DNA of 64,000 nt, taken from Nereocystis luetkeana. Lineage: Eukaryota; Sar; Phaeophyceae; Laminariales; Laminariaceae. Shown here one piece after another: positions 1 through 12,100 of the stretch. The position numbers were made by a program, and so were the translations under genes. Each line of letters begins with the position of its first letter. Position 1 is the first letter of the stretch. The stretch spans positions 5,073,567-5,137,566 of the forward strand of contig JARUPZ010000026.1 in NCBI GenBank assembly GCA_031213475.1. Direction: 5' to 3'. The notes beneath the pieces were generated by a model. That model ran no database searches, had not been told where the DNA came from, and worked only from the letters and a program-made list of their open reading frames with translations.

Positions 1-47
1 CCCCCCCCCTCCCCTGCGCCCACTCTGCCTCCATAATTTAGGCGTAC

Positions 48-146
48 CTGGGTGGCCGTTTCCACCGCTTCCTTCTCGTTTTTCTTGATGTCGTCTTTTT
101 CGGTGAGGTGCCTTGAAACTGTGACCCCATGGCTTATAGCTTGCTC
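48..146 (-). CDS. Coiled-coil gene, exon 3
   Basis: The minus-strand acceptor is a T/C-rich tract ending CGCCCCAG at 147-150. The 99 nt open exon encodes 33 residues and ends with the donor CCACCCAG/GTACGC. It starts and ends in phase 0, matching the preceding exon. The product is polar and Lys/Glu-rich near its end, compatible with more coiled coil. The next exon is outside the window. Confidence 0.5.
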
Positions 147-3100
147 CTGGGGCGATACACAAAAGAGAAGTTCCGCGGCAGCACAAAGGGAGTGGGGTTT
201 CGCAACAAAGACGGAAAGCAAGCGGGGGGGGGGGGGGGGGGGGGGGCTGTACTCGATATCAGGCATGGCCGTAGTTATATAACCATAGACCCTCGCATCT
301 CTACAATGCCGGGACGGAGCACGTGGGGGCTTCCACCGACCATGTAGTCATTTGCTTGCACCAAGCATTCGCGAAGCGCCGTGAGGTATTGGGCCAGTCG
401 TACGAAGGGTGAGCTGCATCCTAAAAAGAACCGCTTGTCAGGCGGACTTGCACATGGATGACAGCTTCAACGAGTTAATATATATACATCTATATATATA
501 AATGTATTATTTATTTTTTTGGGGGGGGGGGCGTATGGGAGACAATAGAGAAAGAGTGTGATAGAGGTAGAACAGGGATAAAATATGTGAGGAACAAAAT
601 AGAAACAGAGGGCGGGAGGGGGTGGGGGGTGTACTCGGTAGGAGAGATGTACTCGATCTCATGCATGGCCGTAGTCGTATGTCCATAGACCCGCGCATCC
701 CTACAATGCCGGGACGGAGCATGTCGGGTTTTCACCGACCAGGAGGCGGGGGAGGGGCGTGTACTCATTTCTTGCTTGCCTTAGTCATTTGACCATTCAC
801 CACGCATCCCTTTCGAGATGGAGCACCGTTCCTACTCCTAATAGAGGTACCTCCAACAGCTGGGCGCTCATCACGTCGTTTCCGTATATGTTACATGGAA
901 AAATTTGGCTACTCTTACCCCTTCTTGCTTGGCCGCCTGTGGCCACCATCTATCTTCTAGGATAGCGGTCGTTTTCTCGCTGCTATATCTAGTGTATGAA
1001 ACTCCTCCATGTCACATCCGTCTATTTCCCTCATCTCCTCTTGTAACATACCCCGTTCCTCCTTGTACATTTCACCTTCTCCCACTATGTGAGTTCTACT
1101 CTCTATCGCTTTGCCACACGGGCGCATCTCAGCATCTACATCCCCCGGGGTACGCATTGCCCTGCATGGCGGTAGCCGTAACGGCGACGATGAGCCCCTG
1201 CATCCCACCACCGCTAGGACGGCGCACGAGGGAACTTCCTCGACCGGGCACACATCGCTACCAGGGAAATCGTTTTATTCACTCCCGCCGGAAAGAAAAA
1301 AACTTTGAGGCCCGCCACGCGCTCCAGAGTGCACACGGATGGCGCCGAGACCTATACCAATGTGCCCGGCCGGGCTTCCCGTGTCCGATACTTGGTGTTT
1401 CGCCGAAAAGTGCTCGTACGAGCGTTTTTCCCCTCTCTCCTTTTTTTTATTGACGTGGCGTTTTTTTTGTACGTACCACGAGCATGCTGTCGTCGAGCAA
1501 AGCGCGAAGCCTTCTTCTATGTGTTGGCCGAGTCGCAAAGGAAGGGTTGCGCTGCATCCTACCAGGTATCAACTATGCGAACCGCTTGCGAGGCGGACCT
1601 TCTTGCATAGGCATGGCAGCGTCGAATTGATTGATTTTGCTTTTTTTTCTATTATTAATAATAGTTTGCCCACTTCCAGAGACAGCAATGGGTACTTATT
1701 AATATGTGTAACTACCTCGGTCGGTTGTTTGGTAGAAAAAATAGCCTGAAAAAATAAAAACAGGGACATATAAGGGTAAAAAGGGGATACCAAGGCATAG
1801 AGGCGGAGGAGAGAGGGGGGGGGGGGGGGGGGGGGCGTACTCATTATTTGCTTGCCTTAGTCATTTGACCATTGACCACGCACCCCCTTCCAGACGGAGC
1901 ACCGGAGAGAGGGGGGGGGTGCACTCATTATCATGCATGGCCGTAGTCGTATGACCATAGACCCTCGCGGGGGGGGGAGGGAAGACAGAGACAAGGGGAG
2001 AGAGACGGAGATACCGATAGACAAAACCGAGGCAGTCCGCGGGAAACGGCAGCACGCACCGACACCGCACGGGAGCGAGCCCGCGACGCACGACAGCAAC
2101 GACGAAAAGTGCAGACGGTGCCTTAAGGGCACGGCTACGGTTGGTTTCACAGCTACAGGTCTGCAGTCGCAGTTACAGTCGCCGCTACATTGCCGCTCCA
2201 GTCATATACACAATCACGGTACAGATACACAGCTACATACACCGTTCAAGATCCAGTTATCGTTGAAGCTACGGTTACACTCGAAACAATGCCCCCCCCC
2301 CAAAAAAAAAACCCCAACAAAATCACGCCGCCCGGCACCACCGCTACGGTACGTTACGCTACGTTACGCCTAGGTACGCTAGGCTACGGCACGGAACGCC
2401 TCGCTACGGCATGGAACGCCTCGCTACGGTACCGGCTTGCATCGCTGCACACTCACCTTGAGGAGCTCCTTGCTTTCCTTGAGCGAGGTCTCCAGGCTGC
2501 AAAATCCGGAGGGGGTGTAGAAGAGAAACGAAGGAAACACGCGCGTGCGAGTGTGGAGGGGGAGGGGGAGGGGGAGGAGGAGGAGGCGGTTGAGGGGGGG
2601 GGGGGGGGGATGATAAGGACGGTGGTCAGGGAGGTCATTGTGCATCAGGTTGACCCCGCGTTGTGGAGCGGGTGTGTCGTAGCCCTGCATCGGAGTCACT
2701 GCCCCTCGACAGACTTTGTGGCACCGCAAGAGTACCGTCCACCGTATATCATCCGGGTGATAATCCAACACACCGGGTGATAATATAACACACCGGGTGA
2801 TAATATAGCACCCGGGTGATGATATAACACACCTGGCACCGCAGGAGTACCGTACACCGTATATCACCTGGGTGATAATTACATCGCCCGGGTGATAAGT
2901 TCACACACTGGGTGATAATTTAACACACCGGGTGGTAGCATAACACACCGGGTGATAATATAACACACCTGGCGATAAATAAAATACGACCCCCCCCCCC
3001 CCCCGTGTACGAAGTCAAGGCCCTTTTTACCGTGGTGTTTTACTGTCTTACTCGTGTCATGCCGTCTATATCTAGTAGTATGTTTTAGCTCACTTAGGGT

Positions 3101-6100
3101 AGCACAAGACAGAGTGACACTATGTTGGTATCCCAGCAGGTATCCATGTCGCAGGCATGCCCACGTATCGGTGGGCAACCCGCTAGGGTATCCTCCGATG
3201 GCACAGACGCCGCAGTCCACTCAGCACTCCCAAGACCAGACACACGTTGAAATGCCTTCAAATAAATAGTAGTACAGCAGTACGTACTCCAGGAGTACAC
3301 GAAAAGAAGAGAACATGACCTACCCTACTTCCCAAACTAATGTCAGAACGGCGATATTTTATGGACGTTTTTTTTTTGCCAAGTAATGTTTTCAGAGCTA
3401 TGCTCACTCAGTTTTATGTAATGTAGTATACACCCCCCCCCCCTTTCCCGCGGGAAAAGGTGGCGTGTCGTTTTCGAGTCACCCCACGGTAGGGGTTGCA
3501 CTTATTGGGCCAAAGGTTTCTGACCGATCGAGTTCCTTCGATGAGGCACTACGAGTCAGGATGAAAAATTTACGCGTATATTCGTTTTAGGACTATAGCG
3601 CATTCAAGTGCCGGTCGGGTAGCAAGAACAAATTTATTCCAAGTATTGTATCGGGTGAGATATTGAGCTCCTAATGTGACGGGCTCAGGAACTTCTGGTG
3701 CACCCCTACTGTGGCATGCCTCTTTCGTGGTGTTTCATGCATGTACCCCTGCGTACACCAGTCCTTATTCATGTTTCCTTGATCCTCGTAAAAGACACAC
3801 CTGGTACATCTATACCGTGTGTTGTACAATAAAGTCTATGGCTCCCCACGACCCACGATGCACCTCAAGCGGAATACAGCAGTACGCACGGCAAGTAAGT
3901 GGATTGCTGCAGGGGCCGTATCGGTATGATAGACCGGAATCCTGGATTGCTACCTGGGCTCAGGTGGTCTGCCTCACGACTGACTCTACGAGGCTTCTGA
4001 CCGCTCTTGACCCATCGTCGATGTGTCTATTATGTGTCAAACCCAAACGTCCGTCATCGCTCATGTTTGCTCTAAATAGTTTTCCCGGCAGTCTGTCTTG
4101 ACGAAACGTTCTACAGTGACAGTAGTTATTAATAGTGTATTAATAGTGGGTACCCCGACTTGAACCTTTCAAGACTGCAGTCCCATTTTGAGGACAAAAC
4201 TGCTCAGAATTTGAGCGGATTGTGCTCAACACGGGACTGCAGTTCGGAACGGGGTTGGAGAGGTGTAGATCAGGCCAAAACCACCTCTATGACGGGGGGC
4301 CATAGCCGGCGTCCCCGGTGGCTTGGTAGGTGGTCCGCGTGCCTATCAAGACCAATTTCGAGGGTTCCAAGCCTCACCGAGTGCATGCTCGTGGCTTTCT
4401 CTTGCAAAAAAAAGAAATTGATTAGCGGAAAGCGCGAGAGCGTGAGTTAGCTACATTCGATGAAAATCGACGAGCGGTGGGAATGCTGACCCCTATGCGC
4501 GACAAAAACTAAAGGCACGTACCGGGGGGGAGAAGGGATGACACCTGTGACCACGGCTTTGCCCAGAAGCTCGTTGAGGGTAAAACCTCCCACGAGTAAG
4601 GCTGGAAAGTAAACAGTGATGCTAAAAACAAAAAAAAATAATAATAGGACCAAATATTGCTAGTAAAAATGGTTACATATATAGGTTTTTGTGTATACCA
4701 TGGGTCCTATTAACTATGGCCCCCCGTAAAATAGGACCTAGTGTACACGCAAAAACCTATATATATTTACCTATTTTTACTACCAGTATTAGGTTCTATT
4801 CACTATGGTCCCCCGTAATAGTAACTACTGCAGCCTTCTCTTATCTACACTGGGAGTTACTACTCTGGTCGGGGGTACAAGGACCGTTTATACATTAATA
4901 TCAATACCAAAAGGTCCTTATATTCACGGTCAGAGTGGTACCAATACAGTTGTTGGAATATCGCTAGATACTACCACCCCGGTGGAAATATAAGGACCAT
5001 TTACACATTAATATCGATATCAAGCGGTCCGTATATTTCCAGCCAGAATGGTACCAATAATACTGTTGGAACACCGCTATTACGGGGGACCATACCAGGT
5101 AGAAAATAGGACCACGCATTGTCATTAATTGTAAAAATAGGGGAATCTATGTTGCTGTGTTTACTGTAGGCCCTATTTAGTATGGCCCCCCGAAATAGAC
5201 ACTACCCACTATGGACGGAAACATAAGGACCGTTTATACAATAATATCAATACCAAAATGTCCTTATATTGACGACCAGAGTGGTACCAATAATACTGTT
5301 GCAACACCGCTAGACACTACCACTCTGGACGGAAATATAAGGACCTTTGTGTCTTGATATCAATGTATAAACGGCCCTTATATATCCGCCCATAGTGGTA
5401 CCAGGTACATATCTCTGGTGTAGGCGGGTCAAGCCGATACGGTATCTCTTGACTTATTACTATTGCATTACCAGCATGCCCCTATAGATCTAATGAACGT
5501 TTGTATTGTTCATACACAAGATATTAATACATTTGAGGGACAGACTGGTATTATACTAAGATGCCCTATATTGACCCCTCCAGGACACCAGTCCCGTTTT
5601 GGCGATAAAATACTTGGAACTTGAGCGGTTTGTCTCCAGCACGGGACTGCAGTCTTAAATGGGTTGAGTCGGGGTACCCCCCACTGCATCTGCCTGTCTT
5701 TCCGTCCTGCTGTTGAAGCGATACGGCGCAGCACACCTCGTGAGAGACAGAAACACACCTAATAAAAGACAAAAAATCTGTTCCAGGCTGAATTGATTTC
5801 ACATTCAAGAATGGGTGCATTCCACACCAACTTCAGAAGAACGACTTCCGAACTTCTTAATAATCCATTTGCTTGAAGAATGGGTGCGTTCCACACTAAC
5901 TTCAGTAAAACGACTGCCGAATTTCATAACAGTTTCCTTCAAGAACGGGCGTGTGTTCTACACCAACTCCAGTAGAATGACTTCCGAATTTCTCATAACA
6001 GTTTCCTTCAAGAACGGGTGTGTGTTCTACACCAACTTTAGTAGAACGACTTCCGAATTTCTCATAACAGTTTCCTTCAAGAATGGATGCCTTCTACACT

Positions 6101-9100
6101 GGCTTTACTAGAACGACGTCCGAATTTCTCAGTGACAGTTTCCCTTGAGAACGGGCGCGTCCTACACCAACTCTAGTAGAACGACTTCCGAATTTCTCAA
6201 CAACAGTTTCCTTCAAGAATGGATGCGTTCCACACTAACTTTAGTAGGACGACTTCCGAATTTCTCAAGTGACAGTTTCCCTTAAGAACGGGCGCGTTCG
6301 GCACTAACTTCAGTAGAATGACTTCCGAATTTCTCAACGACAGGTTCCTTCAAGAATGGTTGAGTTCTACACCAACGTCAGTGGAACGGCTACCGACTTT
6401 CGTAGTTTTCCTGTAAATCTCACCCCGATTTTCGTAATACGGGGGAACATAGTAAATAGGACCAACTATTGTTGGTAAAAATATCAAGACATATACGTTT
6501 TTGTATGGGCCGTAGGTTCTATTCAATATGGTCCCCCGTAATAGTATAATATTATAAGCGTTTTTTGTCGTATGTGTCCTATGCTGTAGGTACCTGGTAA
6601 CGGTTATGCTGTTTGTGCCTAGCTCCTCGAAGCTGGCCAAGGTCTATACTATTACGGGGGACCCTAGTTAATAGGACCAAATATGTTTAGTAAAAATGGT
6701 GAAATATATAGGTTTATTATGTATACCATAGGTCCTATTCCCCATGGTCGCCCGTAAAAGTGTTGGATACAACCTTTTTAGGACTGCAGTCCCGTTCTGG
6801 AGACGAACTACTTGCAATCTGAGAGGTTTACCCCCAAAACGGGACTGCATCTCCAAAAGGGGGGTCGGACAAGAATCGCGTGCGATACGATATATACCGA
6901 TGGAACAAAAAGAAGCAGTCGTACTCGATACGGTTTCGATATTTAAATACCGTGGTACATCGAAACTGTTTTTTCGGTCAGTGTCGGCACAAACTACACG
7001 GGGGGGGGGTGCCGCACGGGATGGAGGGCAAAGAACGTTCGACGCGACGCATCGAAGCTTGCGACACGATATTCAGCACAACGTAGTCTACACGGCTCTC
7101 GAAGCGATCAAGGCCTTCGATCAAACGTCACTACCTGCAGAGAGGTGTTACACCACCAATGCAAGCTGCCGTCTATTCGTAGCGGGCAATTCCTCGTACA
7201 GGCATATAGCAGCAGCAGCAGCAGCAGCAGCCTCGATTCGTCTGGTGCGGTTGGAACTCGCTATTTCAGCGCGTTCGGCAGGAGCTGCGGCAGCGGTAGC
7301 AAGAGAGAGCGCTCCTACTCGGCGCGGGCCTGAAACAGAAGCCCTGCCCGTACGCGTGTATGTCGGGCTGACCGTATATGCATCGTACATGAAAACTCGG
7401 TGGACCTTCTTTTCAGGCAAAATTTCCAACCTTCTGTCCCATATATGAGAACTTTTCAATTCGAATCATCACTTTTACTTTCCAGCCTAACTCGTAGGAG
7501 GTTTTGCCCTCAGCGATCTTCTGGACAAGCCGTGGTCACAGGTGTCGCCCCTTCCCCCCGGTACGCGCCTTTCTTTTTTGTAGCGCATAGGGTTCATTCA
7601 GCATTCCCTCTGCTCGTCGATTTTCATCGAATGTAGCCAACTCACGCTCTCGCGCTTTCCGCCAGTCAACTTTCATGCAAGAAAAAAACCATACAGCAGT
7701 GCGAGCATGCACTCGGTGAGACTCGAACCCACGAAATCGATCTTGATAGGCACGCGGACCACCTACCAACCCACCCGCGGACGCGGCATAAGCAGTATAT
7801 ATATAATACCACTCTGTTCGTAATTGTACGGTTCGTTTGTACACTAATATGCATACAGAAAGGTACCTATATTTACGGGCAGAGTTGTATACGCTACCAC
7901 CAGAAACATATCAACCCGTACTATTCATGCTGACGTGGAACTTTACGGACACGAGCCCGGCGGCTTACCCCTTTTAGCACCGCAGTCCCGTTTTGGGGAC
8001 AAACCAGTCAGATTCCAAGTGATTTGCCCCCCAAACGGGACTGCGGTCCTAAAAGGGTGGAAAGCCTACAAGGAGATACGAGATGGCTCAACAACGTCAC
8101 TGTAACAAGCATCAGCATCAATACAATTCATGTTGACAATCATCAACAACAGCAGCAACAACATCGACATCACCATCAACAGCAACAACAGGAGCGACAA
8201 CCCCAAAAGTAACAAACGAACACAATCCCACCACGAACAACAGTAGGTTCCACGATAAACTCATCCCACGTTGACCTATCACGGAGGCTCATCGTCTATA
8301 GGCCCAAAACAAGCCGAAGTCACCCACTTCGGAGCTTTGTATCTCAAGAACCACGGCGTTAAAACAAAATGTAGTCCATCTCAAATATTACGCTGTTGAT
8401 GATCGACGCTCCATCGATGCAACCTTCGTGTTCATAAATACGCGAGCCAGCTTCTTTCCTCCCGTTTTGGGCCCATATAATAGGGGCCAACGCGATAGTT
8501 GTCTGCCTACCGCCGCCGACTCTTTGCGACATCGGATTTATACATCAACCAGGCTTACCAGGCATCATCACCAGGCATACCCGTATGATCGTAAAAATAT
8601 GAGGGACGGTTAGATGGCAACAGAACGTCGAAATGTGTCTTATTTTCTTCTGGTGGCATGAAGTATGTATGGGCCCGCCACCTCGGACAGCTCACTTAAA
8701 GATCATCTACGGATCATCAACAGACCATCTAAAGGCCATCTACAGATAATTCCCACACTTCATTGTCTAGATATTTCAAGGCAGACAGATCAGTACCGAT
8801 CTTGTATGATGTAGCTCATGTTGCCCGGTGGGACCCCGTGCAATCTGCATGATCTAGCACTTGTTTCCTGAGCTGCATCTGTACTATGCAGGTTGGGGAA
8901 CCACATGATCTGTAGATCATGATCTATCTGTAGACGATGAAATATCCGTAGATGATCTATCTCATCTGTCTGAAGTATGAAACCTTTCCCGCGACCCCAT
9001 CGCGGAACAACGTCAAGCATCGGCTACAACGGGGGGACCATATTAAATAGTACCAGGTAGGACCTACGGTACAAACAAAAACCTACATATGCACCTATTT

Positions 9101-12100
9101 TTACTAACATTATCTGGTCCTAGTTACTATGGTCCCCCGTAATAGTACACAAGGGTAGCGTCTATCTATCTACTGGTGCAGCGCTCGCCGCTGCGGGCGA
9201 TTTCCTAACCCGTTTAGGACAGCAGTCCCGTTTTGGGGACACAACTGCTTCTAATTAGAGTCGTTTATATCGCCAGAACGGTACTGCAGTCCCGAATGGG
9301 CGATTTAACCCTAATTCTTTAGGCCGTTTCCTATGGGGTTCGATTTTTGAGATTCAGATTTTGACCCGATCGCATTTTTAGATGTGGAGTTGGCAAATCG
9401 AAACAGTCTTCCTATGCGGAAAAATCAGATTTATTGTGTGTGAAGAGATTCGAGCAAACGCCGAGACCAACTGCTGTTTTCGTGGTTTGGCGCCGCGAAG
9501 AGACGCGCTGGGTGCGCTGCCCTGCGCGTAGGACCCAAGCGGGCGAGCCAAGGCTGACAGCCTCTGGTCTGGGGGCAAAGAGACGTGGCGAGTGCGATAG
9601 AGCCAACCTCTGTCTTGGTAGGTTGTGTTCCATTTTGTGACTGACTGCTGCTGCTGCTGTACAGCAGTGTAGTCTACGAGTACTCGTACGTATCCACGGA
9701 GAGGTGCGTGCCGAGTGCGCTTCTCTTGGTCTCTAGGCCCGGGCCCGCGCCAGGTGACCGTAGCCTGGCCACGGAGGGACGGGTCCGCCCGCCGCCCGAG
9801 CGTCGGGCGCGAAGCAACGTCGCTATACCGCTCTGTCAACATCCAATTCATCGATCGTTCTGCTGCTGCTGTTTGCTGTCATGGATAACATCTTGGATTT
9901 AGAGAGCATGCCATTTTTCTATTTGAAAATCTGATGACCAAGGTCGTCAGATTTTCGGCCGAAATCCGACGACTTGGGTCATCGGATTCTCAAATCGAAG
10001 AAATTCCGGTTGGATTGCATATTTGGACTGCATAAGCAGGGTCATTCGTTTTTGAGATCGAAAAACACCAATCTGAAGCTCGAAATAGAACCGCATAGGA
10101 AACAGCCTTAGCGGCTCATCGCCAAAATAGGAGCCTCGTGCTCTTACTCGGATACTTCACTTTCGTGGGGGCTTATTGTATTGTACGACGACGGACGTGG
10201 CACCACGTGTTTCCTTACCCCGCCCCCATAGGTACCAAACGCACTTTAATGCCTGGAGCAGCAAAGGGCACACATAGAGCACGCCAGGAGTATACCATCC
10301 GTGAAAGGCTCTGCTTTTCCTTCGGACGGCTTAAACTTTACGTACCTGACGAGTACTTTATAGAGGTAGAGCAAATATTCGTGCCGTAAGTTGTACTTTT
10401 TTTTTGTGATTTTTTTTTGCCTTTGACGCAGAGGAATTACTCGGTGATCTGAAACCTAGCCCAGCCCCACGAACTACGAGCACAGGTTCTACATTGGTGA
10501 CCACCGTACTTTTTGACCATGCCACGTTCTGGAGGACGCTCAAAAAAGCAGTGGACAAAGACACGCCTCGTCACTGATGCCGCAGCCGCTCAACCTCACC
10601 GCGGCGACAGCAGCAACCTCTTCTGAGCTCTAGCGCCCGCTGACCACGACGGACCCGAGAGGGGCGAGCAGGCTGGAGTCGAGGAGCCCGAGCAAACGGA
10701 AGAGATGGCGGACGACGACGCGGGAGCAGCCTCAAACAGCCGAGGCGACGACGGCCAGCCCAGCCCCACGGACGACGAGCACAGGTTCTACATATATATT
10801 GCCGTACGCGGAGTACGCTCACACACACGGAACGAAGGAAAAAAAGGACGAAAGGACCGAGAGTGCCAAGAAAAAGGGAGACAACAAAGACCCGCTGGAA
10901 AGGTCCGGCAAGTAATATAGGGAGGCGGTTTCGAAGTGGGAGCTCTGAGAGGCCAGGGATGTACCAACCGAGCACGCTCAGAGAATTAGATGATCCAAGT
11001 AAGTGGTTCTATCTTGCTTAAGGCCATATAAACCCGAAGTACGCGGTCGAAATATCACACACAGCTTGCAAAGGTTGCTTTCGACCACTTCCTCGATCTT
11101 ACAGCTGTTGTGATTTACCGTTATTTTTTTTAAACATGTACTTCGAAGCATGTTATGCTCATGCCGTGAGCCGGTCGCGCGTGCTCTATTACACCTCCCC
11201 CGCAAACAAAATGATGGCCGCCTACCTCCGTGGATCCTTTTCACACTCTGTTAAGACGCTCACGACAACGAGCATCCATTTAATCAACAGGTTGAACAGA
11301 TCACGATCTAGATAATGTAGCTCTCAACCTGCCGTTATCAGATGCTGCGCAGGACCTGTGCAAGTCCTGATCATGCAGGTCGCACGGCTCCCACCCAAAC
11401 GGCAGGGTAGACAGCATGATATCGTACAGACAAGGGGTCGATCTGCCCCACAATACCTTGATCACGAAGTGCGAATGATCTGTAGACGATCTGTCGATGA
11501 ATCTGTTTTGAAGTGTGTGGACCAATTGAGAAGCGCGGGCTTGAGCAACCGTCCGGGATTTAGACTGGGCGATCTTTAGCACGAGCCGTACGTACGATGC
11601 CGAGAGGGTGTTGTTAGACTTCGAAGTGCAATCCCTATGGCCTTTTACTAAATTAAATATACTGGTATGTCGTCACCCCCCTACGGTAGTCTGCGAAGGT
11701 ACATCACGTGTCACGTCGCCGGGAAGCGAGCCTTCCACAGCATCACACCTCCAGCCCCGAACACAGCAGGAGTCCGGGGCCAGCATCGCTGCCCATCCGG
11801 CTCGGCAGATGGACTAAGAACAACGACAAAGACAGAAACGGCATGGTACTATATCTATATGCATCGTGGCCGGACAACGTTCCCAGGCCTGCATGCGGCC
11901 TACTTGTTACAGTTCGAGAATATAACACCAGTGGTACACCCGTAGGTATGCCAGGGTGATCCCCTAGATGCCACAGCAGCCAGCATCGTCGGGTTGCCAC
12001 GTGTGGCGGGTGCTGAAGTCGCCATTTGATTATCATCTTTTTTTTACCCACCAAATCCCCATCCCGACATTAGAAAAATTCTAAAATATATGTCCCTCTA

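Larger units (their letters stand above)
147..2456. other. Intron 2 of the minus gene, repeat-filled
   Basis: This intron holds several copies of the two poly(C)-tailed families (213-480, 586-745, 745-1225, 1497-1640, 1833-1905, 1908-1972). It ends in GGCTACGG/GGTACG-type short repeats at about 2330-2440. No supported exon is seen inside. Confidence 0.45.

Noticed and set aside
2745..2985. CRISPR-like array
   Set aside because: The units are contiguous and degenerate with no unique spacers, and the DNA is eukaryotic in character.
6744..7448. 234-codon plus frame with poly-Ala
   Set aside because: It begins inside a TTAA MITE, crosses a GCA repeat and has no splice support.
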